A stretch of 64,000 bases of DNA, from the NCBI GenBank assembly GCA_964645655.1, contig CAZXZS010000002.1, positions 1-64,000 on the forward strand, read 5' to 3'. Made by a program: the position numbers and the translations under genes. Shown here piece after piece: positions 15,021-22,813 of this stretch. This stretch comes from JAGOUA01 sp964645655. GTDB taxonomy: Bacteria; Patescibacteriota; Patescibacteriia; 2-12-FULL-60-25. Every line of letters begins with the position of its first letter. Within the stretch, counting starts at the first letter, position 1. Below the pieces are notes generated by a model, which saw nothing but the letters and a program-made list of their open reading frames with translations, did no database searches and was not told the origin of the DNA.

Positions 15021-17489
15021 TCAGGCCTTCGGGGTGGTGGTGGAGGCGAGACCGCCGGGGAGGAGGCGGAGATCCGGACGGGCCGGGCTCGGTTGGGTGT
15101 CCGTCCGGTCGATTCGGCGAATCCCGTCCTGCGCCGGAGCTTGCTCGCTCTCGGGGCGGGTCTGCGGGCCGCGCGGGGTCGGCGGGGTCGGCGGAGGCAC
15201 CGGCCGCTCCGGAACCTCTTCGAGGTCCGCGGTCTCCACGGTCAGCGCCGGCTCCTCCCAGCCGGTCGAGCGGCTGATCCAGCGGAAGTCGATCTCGTCG
15301 ACCATCTCCCTCTGGAGCGTGAGCCGCATGTCCTTGCCGCCGATCCAGGCCGGCTTGGTCTCGCCCTTCTCGTCGAAGCGCGCGTCCAGGTGGGCCAGGC
15401 GGAGCAGGAGTGGGGCGACGCGCCCGCGGAAGAAGCCGTGGCTCTCGGCGGTGATGTGCCCGCGCGTCTGCCCGTCGCGGCCGCATGACAGGATCACGTC
15501 CCGCCAGTCGGCGTGGGCTTCGAGGAGGTTCTCCTGCAGCCTCCGGTACTCGGCGCGCAGGGCCTCGAACTGGAGCCGGAGCGGTGTAGGGTCGTCCCAA
15601 CCGCGCTTGACGAGCTCCCCCTTTGCGATCTCCCACCGGCCGCGCTGCCCTTCGGCACGCGGGTCGGAGAGGTGCTCATAGACCTTCGGCCAAGCGATGG
15701 CCGGCAGTCCATTGCGCACGTGCCGCGCCGACTCGAGGATGAGGGCCTCGACGGCGGGGCGGAGGTTCGCGACCTCGTAGCTCATGAGCTGGCCCTGGAT
15801 GTCCGTGTGGGCCAGGTGCCAGCCATAGGCGTCCTTCGCACGGGCGAGACGGGTGATCTCGTCGTCGAAGGCGCCGATGGCCTTGGCGACGTCGGCACAG
15901 AGCTGGTCGCCACGGGCGCGAGCTTCGCGTACGAGGTCGGTGACCGCGTAGGCCTCGAAGTCCGTGACGCCCTGCGTGTAGCGCAGGAGGTCCTGGTCTT
16001 CCTTGCTCCCGGCGGCCGCGCGCATCCCGTAGGACAGGTATGCGTTGACGTCACGGGGGTTCATCTTGTTCAGGAACAGGATCATCACCGAGATTGCGCC
16101 GAGCATGATCTCGGCGGCGTGGATGAAGCTGTCCAGATGCTCCCGGTTCGCCTGCCGGATCTCCTGGAACGCCTTGTACTGGGCCATGAAGCCGCGGGAC
16201 AGGCGCCAGGTCAGGCGGTAGCGGGCTGCGAGCGCGTCCGGGTCCTCCACGCGGGTGAGTCGAATTTCGTCGTGCTCACGCGCCTCGAGGGTGGCCAGGC
16301 TCGCGCCGAGTTCGTGCGAGCGCTGCTCGCGACCAGAGGTGGTGTCGGCGTCGAACCGGTTGAGGATCCGTGTCGTCTCCGCCTCGTAGTCGCGCGCGGC
16401 GGTCTCTGCTTCCACGGCCCGGGCGTCGAGGCCGTCGTAGATGGGTCCGAGGCCGCGGCGTCCTTGGCGGGTCGCCTCGTCGTGGGCCTGGCTGCGGCGC
16501 TGGCGTGCTTCCGCCTGCAGTTCGGCGAGGCGGTCGCGCCGCCGGCGCTCGAGGTCCGCGCGGACGGCGGGCGTACGGGCCGCGTTCCAGGCGGCGAGGT
16601 CCCCGCTCAGGCGCTCACGCTCCTGGGCGCGGAGGTTCTCGTAGCGGCGGTGGACGTCCGCTTCGGCGGTGTCGCGAAGGTGTCCCAGGCGGACGTTCTC
16701 CTGCTCCTGGAAGTGCATCTCGATTTCCGACGATACGAGCGACATGACCGCCGTGATGGAATTGACCATCACGAAGGCGAGGATGACGGCCAGGCGCCCG
16801 AGAGCGGTCCGGCTGCCACTCGTGCGGACCCACCAGGCGCTGAAGGTGTCGCCAAAGGCTCCGAAAGCCTCCATGCGCTTGCCCGCGCGCCAGGAGGCGA
16901 CGAAGCGCGGCCAGGCCTCCTGGTGGAGGCGCATGAAGAGCCGGTCGTCGCGCTCGAGGGCAGGGAGCATGATCATGGCCCGGTCGACCACCACGATGGT
17001 GACGACGAAGACCGCGGTCAGCGCGTGGCGCCAGGGGCTGTCGTGGAGCGCGTTCTTGAAGACGCGGCTCCAGATGTACCACTCCATCACGGCGACCCCG
17101 GAGAGTACCAGTCCGCGCAGCTCCATCGAGAACTGCACGCTCTTGGTGTAGAGCGGCGTCTCGAAGGGCTTCAGCCGGAAGAGCTTCACGAGCCCCTCGA
17201 CGAAACTCTCCACGACCGCCGCAGCCATCCGGAAGAAGATCCGGGGGATCGCGAACAGGATGGAGAAGATGGTCGTGAGCAGCCGCTCCACCCAGCGGAT
17301 GGCCCGGTCGAAGCCGTCCAGGGGCGGATCGGTCATGGTAGGTGCCTGTGCGTTCGGTGCCTGGCCGTTGGGGGCCGCGAGGCTGTTGTCCTGCGGGGCC
17401 GGCCTGACGGGCGGTCGGGGTTGGAGCCGTGCCCGAGTGAGGGGCGCGGGGAGGTCATCGGGTAGAGGCCTGTTGCTTTGATCGCTCAT
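15021..17489 (-). CDS. Large orphan membrane/coiled-coil protein (DUF4407-like topology)
   Basis: 822 residues. A Pro-rich cytoplasmic N-terminus (1-55), an amphipathic or membrane-associated stretch (65-105), membrane helices at about 124-145, 155-175 and 231-253, a long Arg/Glu/Ala-rich coiled coil (255-430), a fourth helix (about 466-485), a helical C-terminal domain (490-740) and a Pro-rich tail. The order of three helices, VVVDR at the end of helix 2, a long coiled coil and a last helix recalls DUF4407 proteins, whose function is unknown; sequence identity is not obvious. SD GAAAGG precedes the ATG by about ten bases. Own promoter and terminator. Possibly a scaffold or sensor spanning the membrane. 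Confidence 0.65.
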   Translation of the reverse strand: MSDQSNRPLPDDLPAPLTRARLQPRPPVRPAPQDNSLAAPNGQAPNAQAPTMTDPPLDGFDRAIRWVERLLTTIFSILFAIPRIFFRMAAAVVESFVEGLVKLFRLKPFETPLYTKSVQFSMELRGLVLSGVAVMEWYIWSRVFKNALHDSPWRHALTAVFVVTIVVVDRAMIMLPALERDDRLFMRLHQEAWPRFVASWRAGKRMEAFGAFGDTFSAWWVRTSGSRTALGRLAVILAFVMVNSITAVMSLVSSEIEMHFQEQENVRLGHLRDTAEADVHRRYENLRAQERERLSGDLAAWNAARTPAVRADLERRRRDRLAELQAEARQRRSQAHDEATRQGRRGLGPIYDGLDARAVEAETAARDYEAETTRILNRFDADTTSGREQRSHELGASLATLEAREHDEIRLTRVEDPDALAARYRLTWRLSRGFMAQYKAFQEIRQANREHLDSFIHAAEIMLGAISVMILFLNKMNPRDVNAYLSYGMRAAAGSKEDQDLLRYTQGVTDFEAYAVTDLVREARARGDQLCADVAKAIGAFDDEITRLARAKDAYGWHLAHTDIQGQLMSYEVANLRPAVEALILESARHVRNGLPAIAWPKVYEHLSDPRAEGQRGRWEIAKGELVKRGWDDPTPLRLQFEALRAEYRRLQENLLEAHADWRDVILSCGRDGQTRGHITAESHGFFRGRVAPLLLRLAHLDARFDEKGETKPAWIGGKDMRLTLQREMVDEIDFRWISRSTGWEEPALTVETADLEEVPERPVPPPTPPTPRGPQTRPESEQAPAQDGIRRIDRTDTQPSPARPDLRLLPGGLASTTTPKA

Positions 17490-17587
17490 GGCGAAGCCTT
17501 TCGTTGGGGGATTGCTCCCCTGGATACTCCGTTGTCTTGTTTTGAAGTACTCGTCAAGACCAGCTTTCTGGCCTCGGCGAATATCGT

Positions 17588-17616
17588 AGGGTAGCAGTCC
17601 GAGCGATTTTTGTCAA
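17588..17616 (-). promoter_or_regulatory. Promoter of 822-aa membrane protein gene
   Basis: Minus strand TTGACA, 17 bases, TACCCT. It leaves a leader of about 90 bases before the ATG at 17489. Confidence 0.8.
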
Positions 17617-17671
17617 GGGGAGGAAGATATCCTTTGAGCGATAATTTTTGTTTAAGGAAAGGGATTTTTCG

Positions 17672-17709
17672 CAAAAAAAGAAGCGCGCCGAACGCGGTGC
17701 GTTCGGCGC
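17672..17709 (-). terminator. Intrinsic terminator
   Basis: Minus strand arms GCGCCGAACGC and GCGTTCGGCGC with a 3-base loop, followed by CTTCTTTTTTT. Ends the 238-aa gene upstream. Confidence 0.9.
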
Positions 17710-17762
17710 TGGGCGTGCGGGCGCTCCGGAAGCGGTCGCTCAGGGTGAGGAGGTTCTTCGCC

Positions 17763-18479
17763 TCAGTAGGGCCTCTCCATCAGGTTCGCCGGGATCTCGA
17801 GGCCCGAGATCTCGGGCCGGACCACGCCATGGGCCGCCTCCCAGGCCTCGCGGGTCGGCAGCTCTCCAGGGAGGAAGGTGTCCGTGCCCGCCGCGCTCAC
17901 CGTGAAGCAGTGGGGGCAGAGGAAGGAGGCCTCGTTGGCGTAGTCGCCGCCGTTGAAGCGCCAGCCGCTGGTCGTGAAGAGGCTGGCCCGCCCCAACCGG
18001 TAGGTCCGGCGGCACGGACGCCGGTCCCCGCGGTCTTGTTCGCCGGTGCAGGTGGCCGTGATGGTCCACTCCGGGTCGTAGGGGCCCGGCTCGACCTGGG
18101 TCGCCCAGGGGATCGGAGCGGAGATCTCGGTGGGCGGGTGCGCCGCGAGCCATTCGTCCTTCGTGGGGAGCTCGCTCGCGTGCAGGGAGCCGGCCACCGG
18201 CACCGCCACGTCTACGCCGCAGGGGCACTGCGCGCAGACGAGGGTGACGTAGTTGCCCATCCCGATCGACTGGCCCACGGTGTAGAGGCTGCCGAAGTCG
18301 ACCTGGATGAGCGCGCCGCACGGGAGCTTCTCCGGGGGTTCGCGGGTCGTGGGCGCGCTCTTCAGGCGCCGCACGGGTCCCGAGGCCTCCTTGAGGGCCG
18401 CGGTGAGCTCACCGCCGCACCGCACCGTCATCGTCCAGCCGGGGGTCTTGGGTCCGGGCTTGAGGATCTTCGCCGCCAT
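17763..18479 (-). CDS. Orphan protein with duplicated four-Cys domain
   Basis: 238 residues and no family recognised. Two similar halves are visible: PGWTMTVRC (from 13) and PEWTITATC (from 136) each open a unit, and ELPTKDEWLAAH (103-114) matches ELPTREAWEAAH (206-217) at the ends. Each half has four Cys, C21/C54/C82/C85 and C144/C156/C188/C191, with CxxC as the second pair, so each is a likely zinc-ribbon. It is predicted soluble. AAAGAG lies upstream of the ATG. Own promoter and strong terminator. The repeat suggests a protein that binds two copies of a ligand, but the ligand is unknown. Confidence 0.7.
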   Translation of the reverse strand: MAAKILKPGPKTPGWTMTVRCGGELTAALKEASGPVRRLKSAPTTREPPEKLPCGALIQVDFGSLYTVGQSIGMGNYVTLVCAQCPCGVDVAVPVAGSLHASELPTKDEWLAAHPPTEISAPIPWATQVEPGPYDPEWTITATCTGEQDRGDRRPCRRTYRLGRASLFTTSGWRFNGGDYANEASFLCPHCFTVSAAGTDTFLPGELPTREAWEAAHGVVRPEISGLEIPANLMERPY

Positions 18480-18548
18480 CTTTTTTTCTCTTTCGTGTCG
18501 TCCCGCTTGGGGGACGGGGGTGGAAAATCGTCGGGAAACCGTTCCCTC

Positions 18549-18577
18549 TTAATATCAGAAAAACCACATCCTATCAA
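18549..18577 (-). promoter_or_regulatory. Promoter of duplicated four-Cys gene
   Basis: Minus strand TTGATA, 17 bases, TATTAA. Confidence 0.75.
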
Positions 18578-18586
18578 CCCATCGCA

Positions 18587-18619
18587 ATAAAAAGACCTGA
18601 TTCGAGGGAAAATCAGGTC
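18587..18619 (-). terminator. Intrinsic terminator of two-gene orphan operon
   Basis: Minus strand GACCTGATT pairs with AATCAGGTC, then five T; it begins at the stop codon of the 57-aa gene. Confidence 0.85.
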
Positions 18620-18791
18620 AGAGATCGAGCAGTCTTCCGATGGTCCGACGCGGCTTGGAAGGAGGGCCTTCAGGAGAGGTCGTGTTCGCCGCGAGTGGAA
18701 CGTCGGGCCGGCGCTCGAGTACGCGCACGGGTCCCAGCGGGTCGCTCGTGGGCGGCGCATCGTCAGGCGTGGGGTCTTCAGGCTCGGACAT
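18618..18791 (-). CDS. Small Pro-rich protein (57 aa)
   Basis: Starts MSEPEDPTPDD and ends RRTIGRLLDL. The first 25 residues are acidic and Pro-rich, the tail is basic. GAAAGGA lies about 8-14 bases before the ATG, and the start overlaps the end of the 166-aa gene by 14 bases, so the two are in one operon ended by the 18587-18619 terminator. No family or function can be given. The SD, the overlap and the terminator right at the stop are the reasons for calling it real. Confidence 0.55.
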   Translation of the reverse strand: MSEPEDPTPDDAPPTSDPLGPVRVLERRPDVPLAANTTSPEGPPSKPRRTIGRLLDL

Positions 18792-19278
18792 CGGCCGTTC
18801 CTTTCGTCGGGTGCGGCGTCACGAGAAACAGGTACTCGCCCGCCATGGTCCAGGTCCCCTGGGTGGTCGCCAGGTCGAAATGGATCACGCCGTGCGCATC
18901 CCGGAAGATTTCCAGGACGAAGGGAGCGTCGCTTCCCGCCGCCATGGCCATGCGACCGGCGGCGAGATAGGCGCGTTCGGGGAGCAGGGCTTCGGGGTGT
19001 TGCAGGGCCAGCCGCAACGCCTCTTCGGGGGACGCGGGTCGCATGCCGATCCCGGCGATCAGGCGTAGGGCGGCCACATGCCCCACGTCCGCCCGGATGT
19101 TCAGCCCGAGCAGATCGGCGTCGCCCGTCGGTGGCTCCGGCGGCAGCCAGCGTGCGTTCAGGACGGTCGGATCGAGATCGTGTCCGGCTCCCGCCACGGC
19201 AGCCAGCAGCTGGGCCAGCGACCGCCGATCCGCCAGGACCCGTACCAAGGGCGTACATTCGTGAGGGGTCTCGTTCAT
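18778..19278 (-). CDS. Orphan soluble protein (166 aa)
   Basis: No family recognised. Start 19278 is set by AAAAGGAGG five bases upstream. The sequence is Ala/Leu-rich with a helical N-terminal half and a beta-rich C-terminal end (FVLEIFRDAHGVIHFDLATTQGTW). No signal peptide or membrane helix. First gene of a two-gene transcript with the 57-aa protein. Located in the orphan block between tRNA-Thr and gpmI. Confidence 0.65.
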   Translation of the reverse strand: MNETPHECTPLVRVLADRRSLAQLLAAVAGAGHDLDPTVLNARWLPPEPPTGDADLLGLNIRADVGHVAALRLIAGIGMRPASPEEALRLALQHPEALLPERAYLAAGRMAMAAGSDAPFVLEIFRDAHGVIHFDLATTQGTWTMAGEYLFLVTPHPTKGTADVRA

Positions 19279-19305
19279 CGGGCCTCCTTTTTTACGGACG
19301 GCCCG

Positions 19306-19335
19306 AGTATGACGGGAATAAAGAAAACGTGCAAC
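19306..19335 (-). promoter_or_regulatory. Promoter of orphan two-gene operon
   Basis: Minus strand TTGCAC, 18 bases, CATACT; leader about 20 bases. Confidence 0.6.
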
Positions 19336-19426
19336 CCCTCGGCGAGGAGAGGGGATTGAGGGCGGATGAGGCTCTTGCCCGATCAGGTGGCGCGTTGCCG
19401 GCATCACGGCTCGCATTTTTTTGACC

Positions 19427-19461
19427 ATAGAAAAACTCGCTTGGGAAAGCGAGTTTTTCTA
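19427..19461 (-). terminator. Intrinsic terminator of tRNA-Pro
   Basis: Sixteen-bp perfect stem centred on ACTCGCTT/AAGCGAGT with A5/T5 flanks, directly after the CCA end of tRNA-Pro. Confidence 0.9.
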
Positions 19462-19537
<76 letters not shown>

Positions 19538-19736
19538 ACGGAGCGAGGGAAAACGTGCATCGGATGCATGTTTTCGCGAGCGAAGGAGGGCTATCTGGCT
19601 CGTCCGACGAGACAGCTAGCCCATAAAGATCATGGATGGGCATCCATACTCTTCATCGGGTCCCTTCCGCTTATCAAAAGCCGGGCAAGCATATCCGATC
19701 CACCGAAAAACGGCAAGGGCCATGCCTTTTCGTATA

Positions 19737-19760
19737 GAAAACCCCCGTAGATCACGGGGG
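19737..19760 (-). terminator. Intrinsic terminator of 741-aa gene
   Basis: Minus strand CCCCCGT pairs with ACGGGGG, followed by TTTTC. The 200 bases between it and tRNA-Pro hold no supported gene. Confidence 0.8.
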
Positions 19761-19766
19761 AGGGGG

Positions 19767-21992
19767 TCAGGCCATCAGGTCCGGACCCGTGCTCGCGCGT
19801 TGGGTCGGCGCGAGCGTCTTGGTGGGGCTGGGCGTGGGGCGCGGCGCGGGCGGGTCCTCGCGCCAGCGGCAGTGCCCGTAGTTCAGGGTCCCGTCGGCGT
19901 TGCGCGACGGCGGCCTGTCGCCGCAGTCGATGCGCCCGAAGAGGATCGTGTACGGCAGGGCATTGATCTGCTCCGGCCGTACCCTCTCCAGGTTACGGAC
20001 GTTGAGGTCGTGCGGCCGCAGGGGACGCGAGGGCGCCTGGCTTGCGACCGGCGGGACTGGTTGCGTCGGGCCCGGCCGGATGGCGTTCGGGCCCGGCCGG
20101 GTCGGGGTGGGCGGCTGGCGCGGCGGTTGCGGGACCTGCGCCGTCCGCGTCGGCCCGGTCGTTGCGGGCGGGATGGTGAAGAAGATGATGGAGCCCAGCA
20201 CCCCGATCGCGAAGACGAAGAGCGCTGCCGCGAGGTACAGGGGCCAGCGGGAGCCCTTCTGCTTGGGCGCCTCGACGGTGGGCGTCGGAGCCGCCTTGTC
20301 CGGACGCCGCCGGGGCGGGGCGACGGTCTCCGTCCGTGCCGGCGGGCGGGCCGGCATCGGCGGAGGCGGGGGTTCGGTGGTCCGCTGCGCGAGGGGCTGA
20401 CGGTTCGCATCGCCCGCCTTCTCGTTCGTGCCGGGATGGGGGGTCCGCGCGAGGGCCTCACGCAGCTTCGGATGCAGGTCGTTTCGATGGGTCCTGACCC
20501 ACTCGGTCTCCGCGTCGGTCCAGTCGCTCTTGCGGAGCAGGATCTCGGCGATCCAGCGCCGCCAGAGCGCGATCTTGCTGAAGTCGGAGGACCCCATCGG
20601 ATTGATCTTGGCGGGATCCAGCGTGCCCAGCAGGTACTGCGCGCCTGCCACCCAATTGGCGTTGAACTCCGGGGTGCGGTCCAGGTCCGCGAGGACCGTC
20701 CGCAGGCGGGTCCTGACCTGCTGGAGACGGGTGACCAGTTCCTCCATGCCCGGCCGGGGCTGGGTGGTGTTGCCGACGCCATAGGTGAGCGCGCTCGCCT
20801 CGATGAGGTCGGGGAATCCCCAGTCGTTGATGGGCTTGCTCACGAGCAGGTCGCGCTTGTGGAGCTCCTCCGCCGTCGGGGCGGTGGGCGCGTACGGGTT
20901 GTCGGCGGGCGGCGGCGCGCCATCCGGGACGCCCGGCGTGGGGACCGCCGTTCCGAAGGCGAGCGTCTTGAGGGGTGCGCTCGAGCTCGACCCGTCGTCG
21001 TTGTTGGGAGGCGTGGAGCCCCCGAGGGAACCGTCGGTCATGTCTCGTTCTCCGTCTTCGGCGGGGGTGGGGGGGACGTCGCTCGGGCGGTCGAACTTCG
21101 GGTTCGCCAGGGCGGTGAGTCGCTGGGACTTGACGAGGAGCGGGACCCGGCCGTTGCGGACCGCGCCGTTGCCGTCGTCACAGAGGGCTTCGACTTCGGC
21201 GGTGTGGGCCGGTGTCCACGCGTCATCGGGCAGGTCGTACAGCTCCTGCGCCCGGGCTTCCTCGGCGGCTTCGCGTACCGACTGCAGGCGCATCGCGTTG
21301 CGCCAGAGGCCTCGCAGGGCTTCAGCTTCGGGGTCGCGGGGATCGTTCGACAGCAGATACGCGTCGTCTCGGTCTTCGCGGGTCCAGGCAGCTGTCGGCT
21401 TGGCCCAGAGCTCCTGCTTGCGAGCCTGTTCCGCCGTGGTCGGTTCGGTCAGGGGGTCGACCGTTCCGTCCGCCGTCGCGGAATCCGAGGCCCTGGCCTC
21501 GGCGCGCGCCTCGGCCGGGGCCGGGGGTTCGCTGAAGTGGCGGATCTCCTCGGCGTGGGCCTCGGAATCGCCGCTGGGCGGATCTGCCGTCTTCGTGCGC
21601 GGGTCATCCCTCCCCGGAAGGTCCGGGTTGGGGTCGATCGCGGACGCGGAGGTCACGACGGGCGCCTCTTCTTTCGGGGGCGCGAGCGCGGCGAAGGCCT
21701 TCTTGCGGGCCTCGATGCGCGCGTCGAGCTCCTGTCGCAGATCGGCGAAGATGCCGCCCTTGGTGAACGCGATGTTGCGCGCGCCACCCTTCTTCGAGAG
21801 CCCCTTGGACACGGTGCTCCAGGCCTCACGCCGGCCGTTGGCCTCGTCGGAGAGGCGGTTCGCCTCCTCATTCTGCGCTTCGTTCCACGAAGGGAGATTG
21901 AGCAGGCTCTCGATCTTGCCGATGAGGGCCTGATCCTCTTCCGGCAGCTGCGGAACGAGAGGCCGCTTGGTTTCCTTTACCCAGCTTGTCAT
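19767..21992 (-). CDS. Orphan single-pass membrane protein with internal repeats (741 aa)
   Basis: No family recognised. Residues 1-575 are hydrophilic and would be cytoplasmic if the N-terminus lies inside. A short helical unit recurs: ARKQELWAKPTAAWTREDRDD (about 190), ARAQELYDLPDDAWTPAHTAE (about 246) and HKRDLLVSKPINDWGFPDL (about 378), sharing the pattern R-x2-L-x3-P-x3-W. A single membrane helix is at about 580-604, followed by a Pro/Thr-rich spacer and a small C-terminal domain with two Cys (DCGDRPPS, YGHCRW) that would be outside. GGAGAAAG precedes the ATG. Own promoter and terminator. The layout suggests a bridge between cytoplasm and surface. Confidence 0.65.
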   Translation of the reverse strand: MTSWVKETKRPLVPQLPEEDQALIGKIESLLNLPSWNEAQNEEANRLSDEANGRREAWSTVSKGLSKKGGARNIAFTKGGIFADLRQELDARIEARKKAFAALAPPKEEAPVVTSASAIDPNPDLPGRDDPRTKTADPPSGDSEAHAEEIRHFSEPPAPAEARAEARASDSATADGTVDPLTEPTTAEQARKQELWAKPTAAWTREDRDDAYLLSNDPRDPEAEALRGLWRNAMRLQSVREAAEEARAQELYDLPDDAWTPAHTAEVEALCDDGNGAVRNGRVPLLVKSQRLTALANPKFDRPSDVPPTPAEDGERDMTDGSLGGSTPPNNDDGSSSSAPLKTLAFGTAVPTPGVPDGAPPPADNPYAPTAPTAEELHKRDLLVSKPINDWGFPDLIEASALTYGVGNTTQPRPGMEELVTRLQQVRTRLRTVLADLDRTPEFNANWVAGAQYLLGTLDPAKINPMGSSDFSKIALWRRWIAEILLRKSDWTDAETEWVRTHRNDLHPKLREALARTPHPGTNEKAGDANRQPLAQRTTEPPPPPMPARPPARTETVAPPRRRPDKAAPTPTVEAPKQKGSRWPLYLAAALFVFAIGVLGSIIFFTIPPATTGPTRTAQVPQPPRQPPTPTRPGPNAIRPGPTQPVPPVASQAPSRPLRPHDLNVRNLERVRPEQINALPYTILFGRIDCGDRPPSRNADGTLNYGHCRWREDPPAPRPTPSPTKTLAPTQRASTGPDLMA

Positions 21993-22058
21993 CTTTCTTT
22001 CTCCACTTTCTTGGCTTCTCTGAGCGAGAAAAACGGTCTTCTCGCGAGAGAATGACCG

Positions 22059-22087
22059 ATCCTACCAGGAACTGGGGATATTGTCAA
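22059..22087 (-). promoter_or_regulatory. Promoter of 741-aa membrane protein gene
   Basis: Minus strand TTGACA, 17 bases, TAGGAT. Confidence 0.8.
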
Positions 22088-22164
22088 TAATCTGCAGATC
22101 TTGGGTTGGGAAACGGGCTCGTCCTTCATTGTGGGGACCGTTTTTTGTTTCGGCTCTCGATTTC

Positions 22165-22193
22165 TTGACGGATCCGCTAAAATAAGCTATTTT
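22165..22193 (+). promoter_or_regulatory. Promoter of 174-aa orphan gene
   Basis: TTGACG (22165-22170), 17 bases, TATTTT (22188-22193). The spacer itself contains TAAAAT. Confidence 0.6.
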
Positions 22194-22231
22194 CGTTCGA
22201 TCGTCGGGTCCCCACATCGGAGGTCTGGAGC

Positions 22232-22756
22232 ATGAACGAAAAAGACATCGGGCGTCGGCATTGGACCGAGCGGTTCGTGTTGGCGGCCAAGATCGCCTGT
22301 CTGGCCTGCATCACCGTGAGCCTGCAGGCGATGCTCTGGTCAGCGGGGCATCGGCCCTGGCTGGGGCACCACTACGAGGTCGTGTCGACGATCCGTACCG
22401 TGCCCGCCGCGCGGCGGCATCTCGACTGGTATGTCGAGCAGCTTGAGCGCGAGGGGCTGACCCGGGGCAACACGGCTGTCCTCACCCAGGGTCCCGAGGA
22501 TGACCTGGCGTCCTGGTACGGGCGGCTGCAGACGCTCCAAGCCGACTTGCGTCGGGACGAGGCGGTCGCCGACCCGATGGCGCTGCGACGGTTCCGGCAG
22601 GTCTTTCGTGGCGAGCCGGCGTACCTGAAGATCTACCCGTACCAGCGGCTCAACACCGCGTCGGGGATCATGACCTCCTTCTCCACGATCCTCGTTTGCG
22701 TGTCCTACGCCCTTCGGGATCGTCATCGGGCCAAGAGGCCTTCACCCGCCACCTGA
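22232..22756 (+). CDS. Orphan membrane protein (174 aa)
   Basis: No family recognised. Membrane helices at about 16-36 and 143-162 enclose a roughly 100-residue extracytoplasmic domain rich in Arg and Leu (VEQLEREGL, TLQADLRRDEAVADP). This two-helix layout resembles small membrane sensors or chain-length proteins, but there is no sequence match. GGAGGTCTGGAG lies just before the ATG at 22232. Monocistronic; the stop codon lies in the loop of its terminator. It is the last orphan before gpmI. Confidence 0.6.
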   Translation: MNEKDIGRRHWTERFVLAAKIACLACITVSLQAMLWSAGHRPWLGHHYEVVSTIRTVPAARRHLDWYVEQLEREGLTRGNTAVLTQGPEDDLASWYGRLQTLQADLRRDEAVADPMALRRFRQVFRGEPAYLKIYPYQRLNTASGIMTSFSTILVCVSYALRDRHRAKRPSPAT

Positions 22757-22769
22757 TCGGCGGTTTTTT
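22746..22769 (+). terminator. Intrinsic terminator overlapping stop codon
   Basis: CCGCC (22746-22750) pairs with GGCGG (22759-22763), then six T; the TGA stop (22754-22756) is in the loop. Confidence 0.75.
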
Positions 22770-22775
22770 CTTGGG

Positions 22776-22804
22776 TCGACAGCCGAGGGCCGGGCTTTTA
22801 TACT
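22776..22804 (+). promoter_or_regulatory. Promoter of gpmI operon
   Basis: TCGACA (22776-22781), 17 bases, TATACT (22799-22804), then nine bases to the ATG, so the leader is only about three bases. Confidence 0.75.
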
Positions 22805-22813
22805 CGCTTCACT

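Noticed and set aside
15513..17465. 650-codon open frame on the plus strand opposite the 822-aa gene
   Set aside because: No SD or promoter; the minus-strand gene has promoter, SD, membrane helices and terminator.
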